From NCBI RefSeq assembly GCF_001421565.1, contig NZ_LMKQ01000002.1, positions 507,414 to 571,413 on the forward strand: a stretch of DNA of 64,000 nt, given 5' to 3'. The position numbers and the translations under genes are program-made. This DNA is from Agromyces sp. Leaf222 (GTDB lineage: Bacteria > Actinomycetota > Actinomycetes > Actinomycetales > Microbacteriaceae). This document shows, piece by piece, positions 47,668-57,000 of this stretch. The notes under the pieces are model-generated. The model saw only the letters and a list, made by a program, of their open reading frames with translations. It ran no database searches and was not told the origin of the DNA. The first letter of the stretch is position 1, and the number at the start of each line of letters is the position of its first letter.

Positions 47668-48581
47668 CCACCCAGAAGTTCGACCTCGGCGGCGTCGTCG
47701 TCGCGACCACGCTCGCCTTCAAGGAGGACGCCTCCGCGCCCGCAGGCCTCGCCGTCGACTACGACAGGTTCGCCGCGCACTGCGACTTCCTCATCGAGAA
47801 CGGATGCCGCGGCGTCGGCCCGAACGGATCGCTCGGCGAGTACTCGAGCCTCACCGACGCCGAGCGTCGCAAGGTGATCCAGGTCGCCGTCGAGACGGTC
47901 GCGGGTCGCGGACTCGTCGTCGCGGGCGTGCACGGCGTCGGCTGGCACCAGGCCGTGCAGTGGGCCGAGTACGCGAAGGAGGACGGCGCCGACGGCGTGC
48001 TCGCCCTGCCGCCGACGATCTACCGCGCGAGCCGCAGCGAGGTCGTCGAGCACTACACGCGCCTGAACGAGGTCGGCCTGCCGATCATGCTCTACAACAA
48101 CCCCTTCGACACGAAGGTCGACCTCACGCCCGACCTCGTCGCCGAGCTCGCCCAACTCGAGAACGTCGTCGCGATCAAGGAGTTCACGGCCGACATCCGC
48201 CGGGTGCTCGAGATCAAGGAACTCTGCGACATCGACGTCATCGCCGGCGCCGACGACCTGCTGTTCGAGTCGCTCGTGGTGGGTGCGACGGGCTGGTTCG
48301 CCGGCTACCCGAACGCGTTCCCGAAGGAGGCCGTCGAGATCTACGACCTCGTGAAGGCGGGCCGCATCGACGAGGCGCGCACGCTCTACACGCAGCTCGT
48401 CGCGGTGTTCCGCTGGGACTCGAAGACCGAGTTCGTGCAGGCCATCAAGCTGTCGATCGACATCGCCGGGCAGAGCTACGGTGGACCGACGCGTCCTCCG
48501 CGCGGCCCGCTGTCGGCCGAGCACGACGCGCAGGTGCGCCGCGACACGCAGAAGGCGCTCGACTACATCGCGAGCCGCTGA
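47664..48581 (+). CDS. DHDPS/NAL family lyase, probable 1-pyrroline-4-hydroxy-2-carboxylate deaminase
   Basis: A 305-residue TIM-barrel class I aldolase relative. The Schiff-base lysine is K172 in VVAIKEF, with Tyr144 in the YNNP motif and the GPNGSLGE loop (52-59) in place of the DHDPS GTTGE. In the hydroxyproline pathway this enzyme deaminates and dehydrates the pyrroline to 2-oxoglutarate semialdehyde. Lysine synthesis is a less likely role, because the gene is fused by ATGA to the dehydrogenase operon. Confidence 0.88.
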   Translation: MTTQKFDLGGVVVATTLAFKEDASAPAGLAVDYDRFAAHCDFLIENGCRGVGPNGSLGEYSSLTDAERRKVIQVAVETVAGRGLVVAGVHGVGWHQAVQWAEYAKEDGADGVLALPPTIYRASRSEVVEHYTRLNEVGLPIMLYNNPFDTKVDLTPDLVAELAQLENVVAIKEFTADIRRVLEIKELCDIDVIAGADDLLFESLVVGATGWFAGYPNAFPKEAVEIYDLVKAGRIDEARTLYTQLVAVFRWDSKTEFVQAIKLSIDIAGQSYGGPTRPPRGPLSAEHDAQVRRDTQKALDYIASR

Positions 48582-48632
48582 GCCCGCGCACCGAAGCGGA
48601 CTGAAGCGAACTCAAGGGCTGGAGGAGGACGG

Positions 48633-49634
48633 ATGCGCTCGAACCGGGTCATCTCGGCGGTCGACTCGCACACCGAGGGCATGCCGACGAGGGTCGTCAC
48701 CGGAGGCGTCGGGGTCATTCCCGGCGCGACCATGAACGAGAAGCGGCTCCACTTCATGGAGCACCTCGACGACCTGCGGCTGTTCCTCATGAACGAGCCG
48801 CGAGGGCACGCCGCGATGAGCGGTGCGATCCTCCAGCCCCCGACCCGCCCAGACTGCGACTGGGGCGTCGTCTACATCGAGGTCAGCGGATGCCTGCCGA
48901 TGTGCGGGCACGGCACGATCGGCGTGGCCACGGTGCTCGTCGAGACGGGCATGGTCGAGGTCGTCGAGCCGGTCACCGAGATCCGGCTCGACACCCCGGC
49001 CGGGCTCGTGATCGCGCGCGTGGCCGTGAGCGACGGCCACGCCGACTCGGTGACCATCGAGAACGTGCCGAGCTACGTCGACGTGCTCGACACGAGCATC
49101 GACGTGCCCGGGTACGGCACCATCCCGTACTCGATGGCGTTCGGCGGCAACTTCTACGCCATGGTCGACCTCGATGCGGTCGGACTCCCGTTCGACCGCG
49201 CCCGCCAGCAGGAGATCATCACGGCCGGCCTGGCGATCATGGCGGCCATCAACGAGACCGCGCCGCCGCGGCATCCGTTCATCGACGGCGTCGACCACTG
49301 CCACCACGTCGAGTTCATCGCCCCCGGGTCGGATGCCGAGCTGTCGCGCCACGCCATGGCCATCCACCCCGGCTGGTTCGACCGTTCGCCCTGCGGCACC
49401 GGCACCTCGGCCCGCATGGCCGAGCTCTGGGCCCGCGGCGAGCTCGCGCTCGACACCGACTTCGTCAACGAGTCGTTCATCGGCAGCCGGTTCGTCGGCC
49501 GCCTGATCGCCGAGACCGAGGTCGACGGGCGGCCGGCCGTGATCCCCACGATCACGGGCCGGGCCTGGGTGACGGGCACGGCGCAGTACCTGCTCGACCC
49601 GAGCGACCCGTTCCCGACGGGCTTCCAGTTCTGA
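48633..49634 (+). CDS. 4-hydroxyproline 2-epimerase (proline racemase family)
   Basis: A 333-residue enzyme with the two catalytic cysteines of true epimerases: C91 in MCGHGTIG and C254 in SPCGTGTSARMA. A Thr in place of the second Cys would mark a dehydratase, which is not the case. It interconverts trans-4-hydroxy-L-proline and cis-4-hydroxy-D-proline, the first catabolic step. GGAGGAGG lies before the ATG. It sits between the deaminase and the semialdehyde dehydrogenase. Confidence 0.93.
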   Translation: MRSNRVISAVDSHTEGMPTRVVTGGVGVIPGATMNEKRLHFMEHLDDLRLFLMNEPRGHAAMSGAILQPPTRPDCDWGVVYIEVSGCLPMCGHGTIGVATVLVETGMVEVVEPVTEIRLDTPAGLVIARVAVSDGHADSVTIENVPSYVDVLDTSIDVPGYGTIPYSMAFGGNFYAMVDLDAVGLPFDRARQQEIITAGLAIMAAINETAPPRHPFIDGVDHCHHVEFIAPGSDAELSRHAMAIHPGWFDRSPCGTGTSARMAELWARGELALDTDFVNESFIGSRFVGRLIAETEVDGRPAVIPTITGRAWVTGTAQYLLDPSDPFPTGFQF

Positions 49635-49722
49635 TCGTCGCGCCCCGACGACGCCCACACCCGTACCCGCCCGCATCCGCCGCGCACGCTCGGCACCGCA
49701 CCACGGCACACCAGGAGACACC

Positions 49723-51207
49723 ATGACCCCCGAACTCGAGACCATCGCCGCGAATGCGGCCGCGGCCGCGCAGCCCTTCGCCGACACGAACCCGCGCGAT
49801 CGCGCCAGGGCCCTCGTCGCCGTGGCCGACGCGCTCGAGGCGAACGCCGACGCGCTCGTCGCGGTCGGCATGGAGGAGACCGGGCTCGCCGAGGCCCGCC
49901 TGCGGGGCGAGCTGCGCCGCACGGCCGTGCAGCTGCGGCTGTTCGCCGAGACCATCGCCTCGGGGGCGTACCTCGACGTGCGCATCGACGCCGCCGACCC
50001 CGGGTTCGCGCTCGGACCACGGCCCGACGTGCGTCGCTACCTCGTGCCGCTCGGACCGGTCGTGAACTTCGCGGCCTCGAACTTCCCGTTCGCGTTCTCG
50101 GTCGCGGGCGGCGACACCGCATCGGCGCTCGCCGCCGGCTGCCCCGTGATCCTCAAGGGCCACCCGGGTCACCCCGAGCTCACCGGGCGAACGGCGGCCG
50201 TCGTCACCGAGGCGCTCGCCGCCGCCGGCATGCCCGACGGCGTGTTCCAGGTCGTCATGGGCCAGCAGGAGGGCGTCGAGATCCTCAAGGACCCGCGCGT
50301 GAGGGCTGGCGCGTTCACCGGATCCATCCCGGCCGGGCAGTTCCTCGCCGGGGTCGCCGCATCGCGCGAGGTGCCGATCCCGTTCTTCGGCGAGCTCGGC
50401 AGCCTCAACCCCGTGTTCGTCACGCAGGCCGCGCTCGACGAGCGCGCCGACGAGATCGTCTCCGGCTTCGTCGCGAGCGTCGGCGGGTCGGCCGGGCAGC
50501 TCTGCACCAAGCCCGGGTTCGTGTTCGTGCCCGCGGGCCACGGGCTCGAGCAGGGCATCGCGGATGCCGCGGCATCCGTCGCCCCGCACCGGCTGCTGAA
50601 CCCCCGCATCGCCGAGGGCTACGCCGACCGCCGCGAGACCGTGCTCGCCGCCACGGGCGTGCGCGCGATCGCCGAGGGCCGCGTCGAGCTCGACGGGGCC
50701 GGGCAGGGCTGGGTCACCCCGACCGTCGTCGCCGTGTCGCTCGACGACCTCGTCGCCGGGCGCGAACAGCTGCTCGAGGAGTCGTTCGGCCCGCTCTCGG
50801 TGCTCATCGAGGTCGAGCCGGGCACCGACCTCGCGGCGCTCGTGCCGACCCTGCTCGACGGCAACCTCACGGCCACCGTGCACGCGGCCGACGGCGAGGA
50901 CGCCCCAGAACTCCGCGCGCTCGTGCGCGTGCTCACCGAGCACGCCGGACGCGTGCTCTTCGGCGGCTGGCCGACGGGCGTCGCGGTGACCCCCGCGATG
51001 CAGCACGGCGGGCCGTGGCCGGCGACCACGAACGACTCCTCCACCTCGGTCGGCACGGCCGCGATCACGCGGTTCCTGCGGCCCGTCGCCTACCAGGGTG
51101 CGCCGGAGGCGCTGCTGCCGGAACCACTGCAGTCGGCGAACCCGTGGGGCGTGCCGCAGACCGTTTCGGCGGCGGGGGAGTCGACCGGCTGGGGCGAGAA
51201 CCTCTGA
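49723..51207 (+). CDS. Aldehyde dehydrogenase (NADP+), probable 2-oxoglutarate semialdehyde dehydrogenase
   Basis: A 494-residue ALDH. The catalytic thiol is Cys261 (GQLCTKPG), the general base Glu224 (FGELGSLNPV), and the NFAASNFPFAFS segment (115-126) lines the cofactor site. This subfamily, with GELGSLNP and C-terminal RFLRPVAYQ, includes the enzymes that oxidise 2-oxoglutarate semialdehyde, the last hydroxyproline-catabolic step. AGGAG precedes the ATG. It ends the locus. Confidence 0.9.
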   Translation: MTPELETIAANAAAAAQPFADTNPRDRARALVAVADALEANADALVAVGMEETGLAEARLRGELRRTAVQLRLFAETIASGAYLDVRIDAADPGFALGPRPDVRRYLVPLGPVVNFAASNFPFAFSVAGGDTASALAAGCPVILKGHPGHPELTGRTAAVVTEALAAAGMPDGVFQVVMGQQEGVEILKDPRVRAGAFTGSIPAGQFLAGVAASREVPIPFFGELGSLNPVFVTQAALDERADEIVSGFVASVGGSAGQLCTKPGFVFVPAGHGLEQGIADAAASVAPHRLLNPRIAEGYADRRETVLAATGVRAIAEGRVELDGAGQGWVTPTVVAVSLDDLVAGREQLLEESFGPLSVLIEVEPGTDLAALVPTLLDGNLTATVHAADGEDAPELRALVRVLTEHAGRVLFGGWPTGVAVTPAMQHGGPWPATTNDSSTSVGTAAITRFLRPVAYQGAPEALLPEPLQSANPWGVPQTVSAAGESTGWGENL

Positions 51208-51283
51208 CACGCGGCTTCCGGTACTTGCGCGCGGTCGCGCCGAGTGGTTGGTTGAGGAACAACGCCAGAGTAAGGAGCACATC

Positions 51284-51553
51284 ATGGGTTTCTTCGCATT
51301 TCTGATCCTCGGCCTCATCGCCGGGGCGATCGCCAAGCTGATCCTGCCGGGCAAGCAGGGCGGCGGGTGGTTCATCACCCTCCTGCTCGGCGTCGTCGGG
51401 GCATTCCTCGGCGGGTGGCTCGGCAGCCTCATCTTCGGGGTCGGCCTCAACGAGTTCTGGTCGTGGAGCACGTGGCTCCTCGCCATCGCCGGCTCGATCG
51501 TCGTGCTGCTCATCTACGGGCTCGTCACGCGCAACAGCCGCAAGACGGCCTGA
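51284..51553 (+). CDS. GlsB/YeaQ/YmgE family stress-response membrane protein
   Basis: An 89-residue small membrane protein with three hydrophobic segments and the typical GLIAGAIAKLILPGKQGGG start, followed by GVVGAFLGGWLGSLIF. The family (transglycosylase-associated proteins) is stress induced and of unclear molecular function. AAGGAG lies ahead of the ATG, and a strong terminator follows. Confidence 0.93.
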   Translation: MGFFAFLILGLIAGAIAKLILPGKQGGGWFITLLLGVVGAFLGGWLGSLIFGVGLNEFWSWSTWLLAIAGSIVVLLIYGLVTRNSRKTA

Positions 51554-51592
51554 CCACCACCACAACGACGACGCGGCCTCGGCCGCACGACA

Positions 51593-51625
51593 CGAGCGGA
51601 TGACGGTTCGACCGTCATCCGCTCG
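51593..51625. terminator. Strong hairpin terminator
   Basis: A perfect 14-bp stem, CGAGCGGATGACGG with CCGTCATCCGCTCG, around TTCGA, followed by TTCGCGTTCGG. It ends the small stress-protein transcript. Confidence 0.85.
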
Positions 51626-51724
51626 TTCGCGTTCGGCGTCGTTCGCGTTCGCCGGCGTCGAGCGGCGCGGTGCTACCGTGAGAACGCGATCGCATCAGAC
51701 GTCATCGCTCGGGAGGAGGCCGTC

Positions 51725-52015
51725 GTGGAACACGTCGTCGCCCTCCTGCGCCTGATCCAGGGCGTGCTCGAACCGCAGCTCGCGGGCGACGCGCACCTCA
51801 CGGCGATCGTCATCGGCGCGCTCTCCATCGCCGCCGTCGCGGTCATCGTCACGTCGTACCGGGCCGTTCCCGCGCTCGTGGGCGCCGATCCCAGCAGCGC
51901 GTCGCTGCGGCATCGGCAGACGGTCGATCCCGGTCGCCTCATCGCGCAGAGCGACCCCGACGCGGCCGGGCGCCCTCGCCCCAGGGCGCCGGGGCGCGGC
52001 ATCCAGGCCGCGTAG
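51725..52015 (+). CDS. Small membrane protein, DUF6412-like
   Basis: A 96-residue protein with one clear membrane segment (about residues 24-44) and a basic, Pro- and Arg-rich C-terminal tail. In Microbacteriaceae such DUF6412-like proteins are found beside a YidC/Oxa1 insertase, as here. The GTG start has GGGAGGAGG upstream. It may assist the insertase, which is inferred from context only. Confidence 0.6.
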   Translation: MEHVVALLRLIQGVLEPQLAGDAHLTAIVIGALSIAAVAVIVTSYRAVPALVGADPSSASLRHRQTVDPGRLIAQSDPDAAGRPRPRAPGRGIQAA

Positions 52016-52115
52016 CGACATCCGCCCACCGCCCCGCGCCCGCGGGAGCCGAGGCGACCCATGCGCCGACGCGGCCAGACGGATCCCACTCCGCTCCGAC
52101 CGCTAGGACGCACCC

Positions 52116-52940
52116 ATGGACCTCTACGCCTTTCCCCCCATCGCCGCCGTGCTCGACGTGGCCTACTCGCTGCTCATGTCGCTCTCGAACCTGCTCGAGC
52201 CGATCGCGGGCGCCTCGAGCGCCGCGCTCGCGATCGTGCTCGTGACCCTGCTCGTGCGGGCCGCCCTCATTCCCGTCGGCGTCTCGCAGGCCAAGGCCGA
52301 ACGCACGCGGGCGAGGCTCGCCCCCCGCCTGGCCGAGCTGCAGCGCAAGCACAAGGCGAACCCCGAACGCCTCCAGCGCGAGATGATGGCGCTCTACGCA
52401 GAGGAGGGCACCTCGCCCTTCGCCGGCTGCCTGCCGATGCTCGTGCAGATCCCGGTGGTCGGCGTGATCTACGCGCTGTTCATCCTGCCGGTCATCGCCG
52501 GGCAACCGAACGACCTGCTCACGCACACGCTGTTCGGCGTGCCGCTCGGGTCGAGCCTCGCCGGATCCGTCGCGGCCGGCACCGCGACGCCCGCGACGAT
52601 CGCCGTCTTCGCCGCCATCGTGCTGCTCATCGCGCTCGTCGGCGAGGTCACCCGGCGGGCGTTCCGACCGGTCGCGGCGGCGGGTGCGGCATCCGCTCAG
52701 GGTGCTTCGGATGTCTCGACGGCGACGTCTGCCGCGGCCGGGCAGCTCCCCGGCCTGGCCGGCATGCAGGGCGTGCTCGGCCTGCTGCAGTTCGTGACGG
52801 CCGTCGTGGCGATGTTCGTGCCGCTCGCCGCGGCGGTCTACCTGCTCGTGACGGTCACGTGGACCCTCGGCCAGCGGCTCGTGCTGCGGCGGCGTTACCC
52901 CGCCGTGCCGCCCGTGGTTCCGCCTGCGCTGCCGGCCTGA
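52116..52940 (+). CDS. yidC: YidC/Oxa1 family membrane protein insertase (accessory copy)
   Basis: A 274-residue insertase with five membrane segments. The core signatures are present: a first segment after residue 10, LVTLLVRAALIPVGVSQAK (about 43-61) carrying the conserved Arg in the membrane groove, then LQRKHKANPERLQREMMALY and GTSPFAGCLPMLVQIPVVGV. The housekeeping yidC normally lies beside rnpA and rpmH, so this is probably a second copy. Its 3' end overlaps the convergent tatB by 46 bases. Confidence 0.88.
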   Translation: MDLYAFPPIAAVLDVAYSLLMSLSNLLEPIAGASSAALAIVLVTLLVRAALIPVGVSQAKAERTRARLAPRLAELQRKHKANPERLQREMMALYAEEGTSPFAGCLPMLVQIPVVGVIYALFILPVIAGQPNDLLTHTLFGVPLGSSLAGSVAAGTATPATIAVFAAIVLLIALVGEVTRRAFRPVAAAGAASAQGASDVSTATSAAAGQLPGLAGMQGVLGLLQFVTAVVAMFVPLAAAVYLLVTVTWTLGQRLVLRRRYPAVPPVVPPALPA

Positions 52941-53293
52941 GCGGGCTGTTCGGGATCCGGCGGCGAGTCGGGAGGGTTGGTCACGGGATCCCGATCGGGT
53001 GCGGGCCGGAATGCGGACACGGCGGGTCGGGCGGGCTCGTCGTCGATCAGCGCCGCGCGCATGATGCTGCGCGGGTCGTAGCGCCGAGGGTCGAGTGCAC
53101 GCCAGTCCTCATCGGAGAACTCGGGCCCGAGCTCCTCGCGAACCTGCGCCGTGGTGGTCGTCGCGAACGCGCGCACCTTGGTGACGAAGCGCGCGAGGGC
53201 GGCCGCGTACACGGGAAGCCTGGTCGGGCCCACCAGCACGGCCGCGATGATGCCGATGAGGAGGAGCTTCTCGAAGGTGAGCCCGAAGCTCAT
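52895..53293 (-). CDS. tatB: Sec-independent translocase protein TatB-like
   Basis: A 132-residue protein: a short N-terminal membrane helix (FEKLLLIGIIAAVLVGP) then an amphipathic helix (RLPVYAAALARFVTKVRAFA) and a disordered Pro-, Asp- and Ala-rich tail. The glutamate at residue 8 and the GPxxLP hinge mark TatB. ATGA overlap with tatA shows a tatAB operon that faces the insertase gene. No tatC is seen, so the TatC partner must be elsewhere. Confidence 0.85.
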   Translation of the reverse strand: MSFGLTFEKLLLIGIIAAVLVGPTRLPVYAAALARFVTKVRAFATTTTAQVREELGPEFSDEDWRALDPRRYDPRSIMRAALIDDEPARPAVSAFRPAPDRDPVTNPPDSPPDPEQPAQAGSAGGTTGGTAG

Positions 53294-53592
53294 CGCCCCG
53301 TGGCCGGCTGCGGGGCGGGCGGTGCCGCCGACGCGGGCTCGGGCGCGATGGTCGAGTCGACGGTGGACGCGGGTGCCGGGGCGGCCGACCCCGGCGAGGC
53401 GGCGGAGCCTGCGGCGGCGGTGGCCGCGGCATCCGCCTCATCGTCTTCGCGCATCGCCTTCATCTCGCCCTTGAAGGCGCGGGCCGACTGGCCGAGGCTT
53501 CGGGCGAGGGCCGGCAGCTTCGTGCTGCCGAACAGGAGCAGGATCACCACGACGACGATCACGAGGTGCCAGCCGGTCAGTCCTTGGAGCAT
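53290..53592 (-). CDS. tatA: Sec-independent translocase protein TatA
   Basis: A 100-residue pore subunit: membrane helix (HLVIVVVVILLLFGSTKLP, about 9-27) with the FGSTKLP hinge and the amphipathic helix ARSLGQSARAFKGEMKAMRE, then an acidic, Ala- and Pro-rich tail. GAGGAGG precedes the ATG. Together with TatB it may export the folded Tat substrate encoded at 57617. Confidence 0.92.
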   Translation of the reverse strand: MLQGLTGWHLVIVVVVILLLFGSTKLPALARSLGQSARAFKGEMKAMREDDEADAAATAAAGSAASPGSAAPAPASTVDSTIAPEPASAAPPAPQPATGR

Positions 53593-54059
53593 CGGGGGGC
53601 CCTCCTCGGGCTCGGATGCGGCGGCCTCGGTGCCCCCGCGTCGAATGGATCGGATCGGACGGCGCGGATCGAGAGACCACGATGTCCTATTGCGGAGGAT
53701 CCTATAGGTGCGCGGTCACCTGAGACAAGACTGAGGCGAAGGTTAACTATCTTGACGTCTGATCCGACATCTTTTGATTGACCAACGGCGAAACTTCCGA
53801 CAGGATGACGCCTGAGCGATGCCGGGGGAAGCGTGCAGCCGGCAGCTGCGAAACGGGGTGGAACGCCCCGTGACCAGACGACGAAGTCCGGAACGCCAAC
53901 CGTGACTCGAAGACGAGCGAAGGGGGGCGCCAGCACGCACTCGTGGCCGTGAAGGCCACTCGACATGTGACCGGGCCACCACCTGAGCCGATCGAAGCGG
54001 CGGTGATGACCCGGCGAGACAACCCTGACTGGCAACGAACCGACAGGAGCTGTTCAACG
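53593..54059. other. 467-base non-coding region with long structured leader of the sugar-dehydrogenase gene
   Basis: No credible gene lies here. An AT-richer patch at 53740-53780 holds TTGACG (53752-53757) with a weak -10 near 53775, a possible plus-strand promoter. The remaining 280 bases before the ATG at 54060 contain hairpins: GCAGC/GCTGC at 53835-53849, ACGGGG/CCCCGT at 53853-53871 and GTGGCC/GGCCAC at 53943-53959. Purine-rich unpaired stretches such as GGGGGAAG and AACGGGGTGGAAC recall structured RNA switches, but I cannot assign a class. Confidence 0.4.
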
Positions 54060-57000
54060 ATGAATCCTACCCACAGGCGTTTGCGCACACGGAGACTCCT
54101 GGTCCCCGTGATCGCGCTCACCGCCGGAGCGCTCATCATCACCGGTACGCCGGCGATGGCGCACGACGGCCATGACCATGAAGCCGAGGCCGCTGCCGCG
54201 GCGCTCGACTGGACCAACTACGAGAAGATCCTGCTCACGAAGAACGTGGGCGAACCGATCGACCTCGCCGTGCTGCCCGACAGCACCGTGCTCCACACCG
54301 CACGCAACGGCGACGTCCGCCTCACCGACCCGACGTCCGGCACCACGACGGTGACGAACACCCTTCCCGTCTACGCGAACTCCGAGGACGGCCTGCAGAC
54401 GGTCGCCATCGACCCCGGGTTCGAGGACAACAACTGGGTCTACCTCGTCTACGCCCCGCGCGACGCGGACGGCGACGGCGTGGCCGACACCCCGACGGGA
54501 TCGGCGCCCAACTCGCTGCCCGTCGGAGCCGACGAGAGCTACTGGGAGCAGTGGGAGGGCGTCAACCGCCTCTCGCGCTTCCAGTGGACCGGCGAAGGCC
54601 TCGACCTCGCGACCGAGCAGGTCATCCTCGACGTGCCCGTGCAGCGTGGACAGTGCTGCCACGTCGGCGCGGACATCGACTTCGACGGCGACGGCAACCT
54701 CTACCTGAGCACCGGCGACAACACGCCGGCCAGCGCCCCGGGTGCCAACGGCTTCGCACCGAACAACGACGCACCGGGCATGAACCCGGGCTTCGACTCG
54801 CGACGCGGCGCCGGCAACACGAACGACCTCCGCGGCAAGATCCTGCGCATCCACGTCGAGGACGACGGCACGTACACGATCCCCGCCGGCAACCTCTTCG
54901 CGCCGGGGACCGAGAAGACGAAGCCCGAGATCTTCATCATGGGCGTGCGCAACCCGTTCCGCATCGAGGTCGACCCCGAGACGAACTCCATCTCGTGGGG
55001 CGACTACGGGCCCGACGCCACGAAGGCGGTCGCCTCGACCGCCGGCCGCGGCCCGATGGGCCTCGTCGAGTGGAACGTCGCGAGCCTGGACGACCCGCAC
55101 AACTCGGGCTGGCCGTACGCGACGGGCGACAACTTGGCCTACAACGACTGGGACTTCGCGACCGCGACCCCCGGTGCGTTCTTCGACCCGGCGAACCTGG
55201 TCAACGAATCGCGCTGGAACACCGGCCTCACCGCCATCCCGCCGGCACGCGCCGCCACCCTGTACTACGGCGACAACGTCGACGACCAGCCGTGGAACGA
55301 GCTCGTCAACTTCGGCTCCGGCAGCGGCCAGGGCCCGATGGGCGGCCCGGTCTACCACTACGACGCCGACAACCCCTCGACGGCCAAGTTCCCCGAGTAC
55401 TGGGACAGCAAGGCCTTCATGGGCGAGTTCTCGCAGGACTACATCGCGGCGTTCACCGTCGACTACGCGAACGACGAGGTGACGAAGATCGAGGACTTCC
55501 TCCCGAACTCCGCGCTCACCGCGGCCGCGCAGCCGATCCACGACAACCCGATGGACATCGAGTTCGGCCCCGACGGGTCGATGTACGTGCTCGACTACGG
55601 TGACGGCTTCTTCCGGGCCAACCCCGACGCCGGCCTGTACCGCATCGACTACGCCGAGGGCAACAAGGCCCCCCAGGCGCGCTTCACCGCGACGCCGGGC
55701 TCGTCCTCGGCCGCTCCGGTCGAGGTCGCGCTCGACGCATCGTCCAGCACCGACCCCGAGGGCGGCGCGCTCACCTACGCGTGGGACATCGACGGCGACG
55801 GCACGTTCGAGTACCAGGGCGCCACGGCGACCCACACGTACACCGAGCTCGGCGCCTACACGGTGCGCCTCCGGGCGACCGACGCGGGCGGAAAGTTCAG
55901 CCTGACGAGCAAGGTCATCTCGGTCGGCAACCAGGCCCCCGTGGTCAAGGTGCCGTACCCCGAGAACGGCGGCTTCTTCGACTGGGGCCAGGCGGTTCCC
56001 TACAAGGTGACCACCACCGACGCCGAAGACGGCAACGAGACCGTGTCCAGCCGCGTGGCGTGGACCTACGGGCTCGGCCACGACGAGCACGCCCACCCCG
56101 AGGTCTCGGGCACCGGCGCGACCGGCGCGTGGAAGACGGACCCCAACTCGCCGGAGCACGGCGCGGGAGCCAACCTCTACGGTGCGGTCGTCGTGACCTA
56201 CGCCGACAACGGCGCGAACGGCCTGCCGGCCGCGACGGGTGAGGCCGCGCTGCGACTGAACCCGAAGACGCAGGAGGCCGAATACGCCATCCAGCGTCGA
56301 GGCGTCGTCGTCTACGAGGACGAGACCGCCTCCGGCGGCATCGCGATCCGCGGGCTCGGCACCGACGGCGGCGTCGTCGACTTCCTCCGCTACGACCCCG
56401 TGAGCTTCTCGGGGATCACCGGCGCGGTCGTCCGCGCCAACGGCGCCGGCAAGGTCGACCTCCGCTGGAACGACGTCTCGGCGGCACCGTTCGCCTCGGC
56501 GACGATCCCCGGCGGAGCCGGCTGGAAGGACGTCTCGATCACCTTCGCCAACGCGCCCAGCGGGTCGGGTCAGCTGTACGTGACCTCCACCGCCGAGCTC
56601 GCGGTCGACTCGATCAAGATGGTCGGCGCCGGTGTGGCCGACGTGACCGCGCCGACCGTGGCGCACACGCTCACGCCGAGCACCCCGAAGGGCGTCGGCG
56701 GCGTGTTCAACGAGCCGGTCCGGTTCGCCGTGCAGCCCGCCGACAACGGTGCCCTCGCCAGCGTGCAGTACTCGCGCGACGGCGGTGCGACGTGGACCGC
56801 GCTCGCTGCGAACCAGCAGTACGGCGTGACCTTCCAGGCGAAGGGCACGTACGACCTGCAGTACCGCGCCACCGACACCGGCGGCAACGTCTCGGCGGTC
56901 AAGACCGTGAAGTTCTCGGTCGACCTCGACGCGCCGAACGAGCCGACGGTCGACAGCCGCACGCTCGTGACGCTCGGCTCCTCGCGGGCCGCGTACGGCG

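Noticed and set aside
47664..48581. Assignment as lysine-pathway dihydrodipicolinate synthase (dapA)
   Set aside because: It is ATGA-coupled to the hydroxyproline dehydrogenase subunits and has GPNGSLGE instead of the DapA GTTGE loop.
48633..49634. Assignment as trans-3-hydroxy-L-proline dehydratase
   Set aside because: Both catalytic positions are Cys (C91, C254), which marks an epimerase or racemase; the dehydratase has Thr at the second.
53943..54059. N-terminal extension of the sugar-dehydrogenase-like protein
   Set aside because: It would bury the signal peptide 39 residues inside the protein and removes the AGGAG site; the ATG at 54060 is better.
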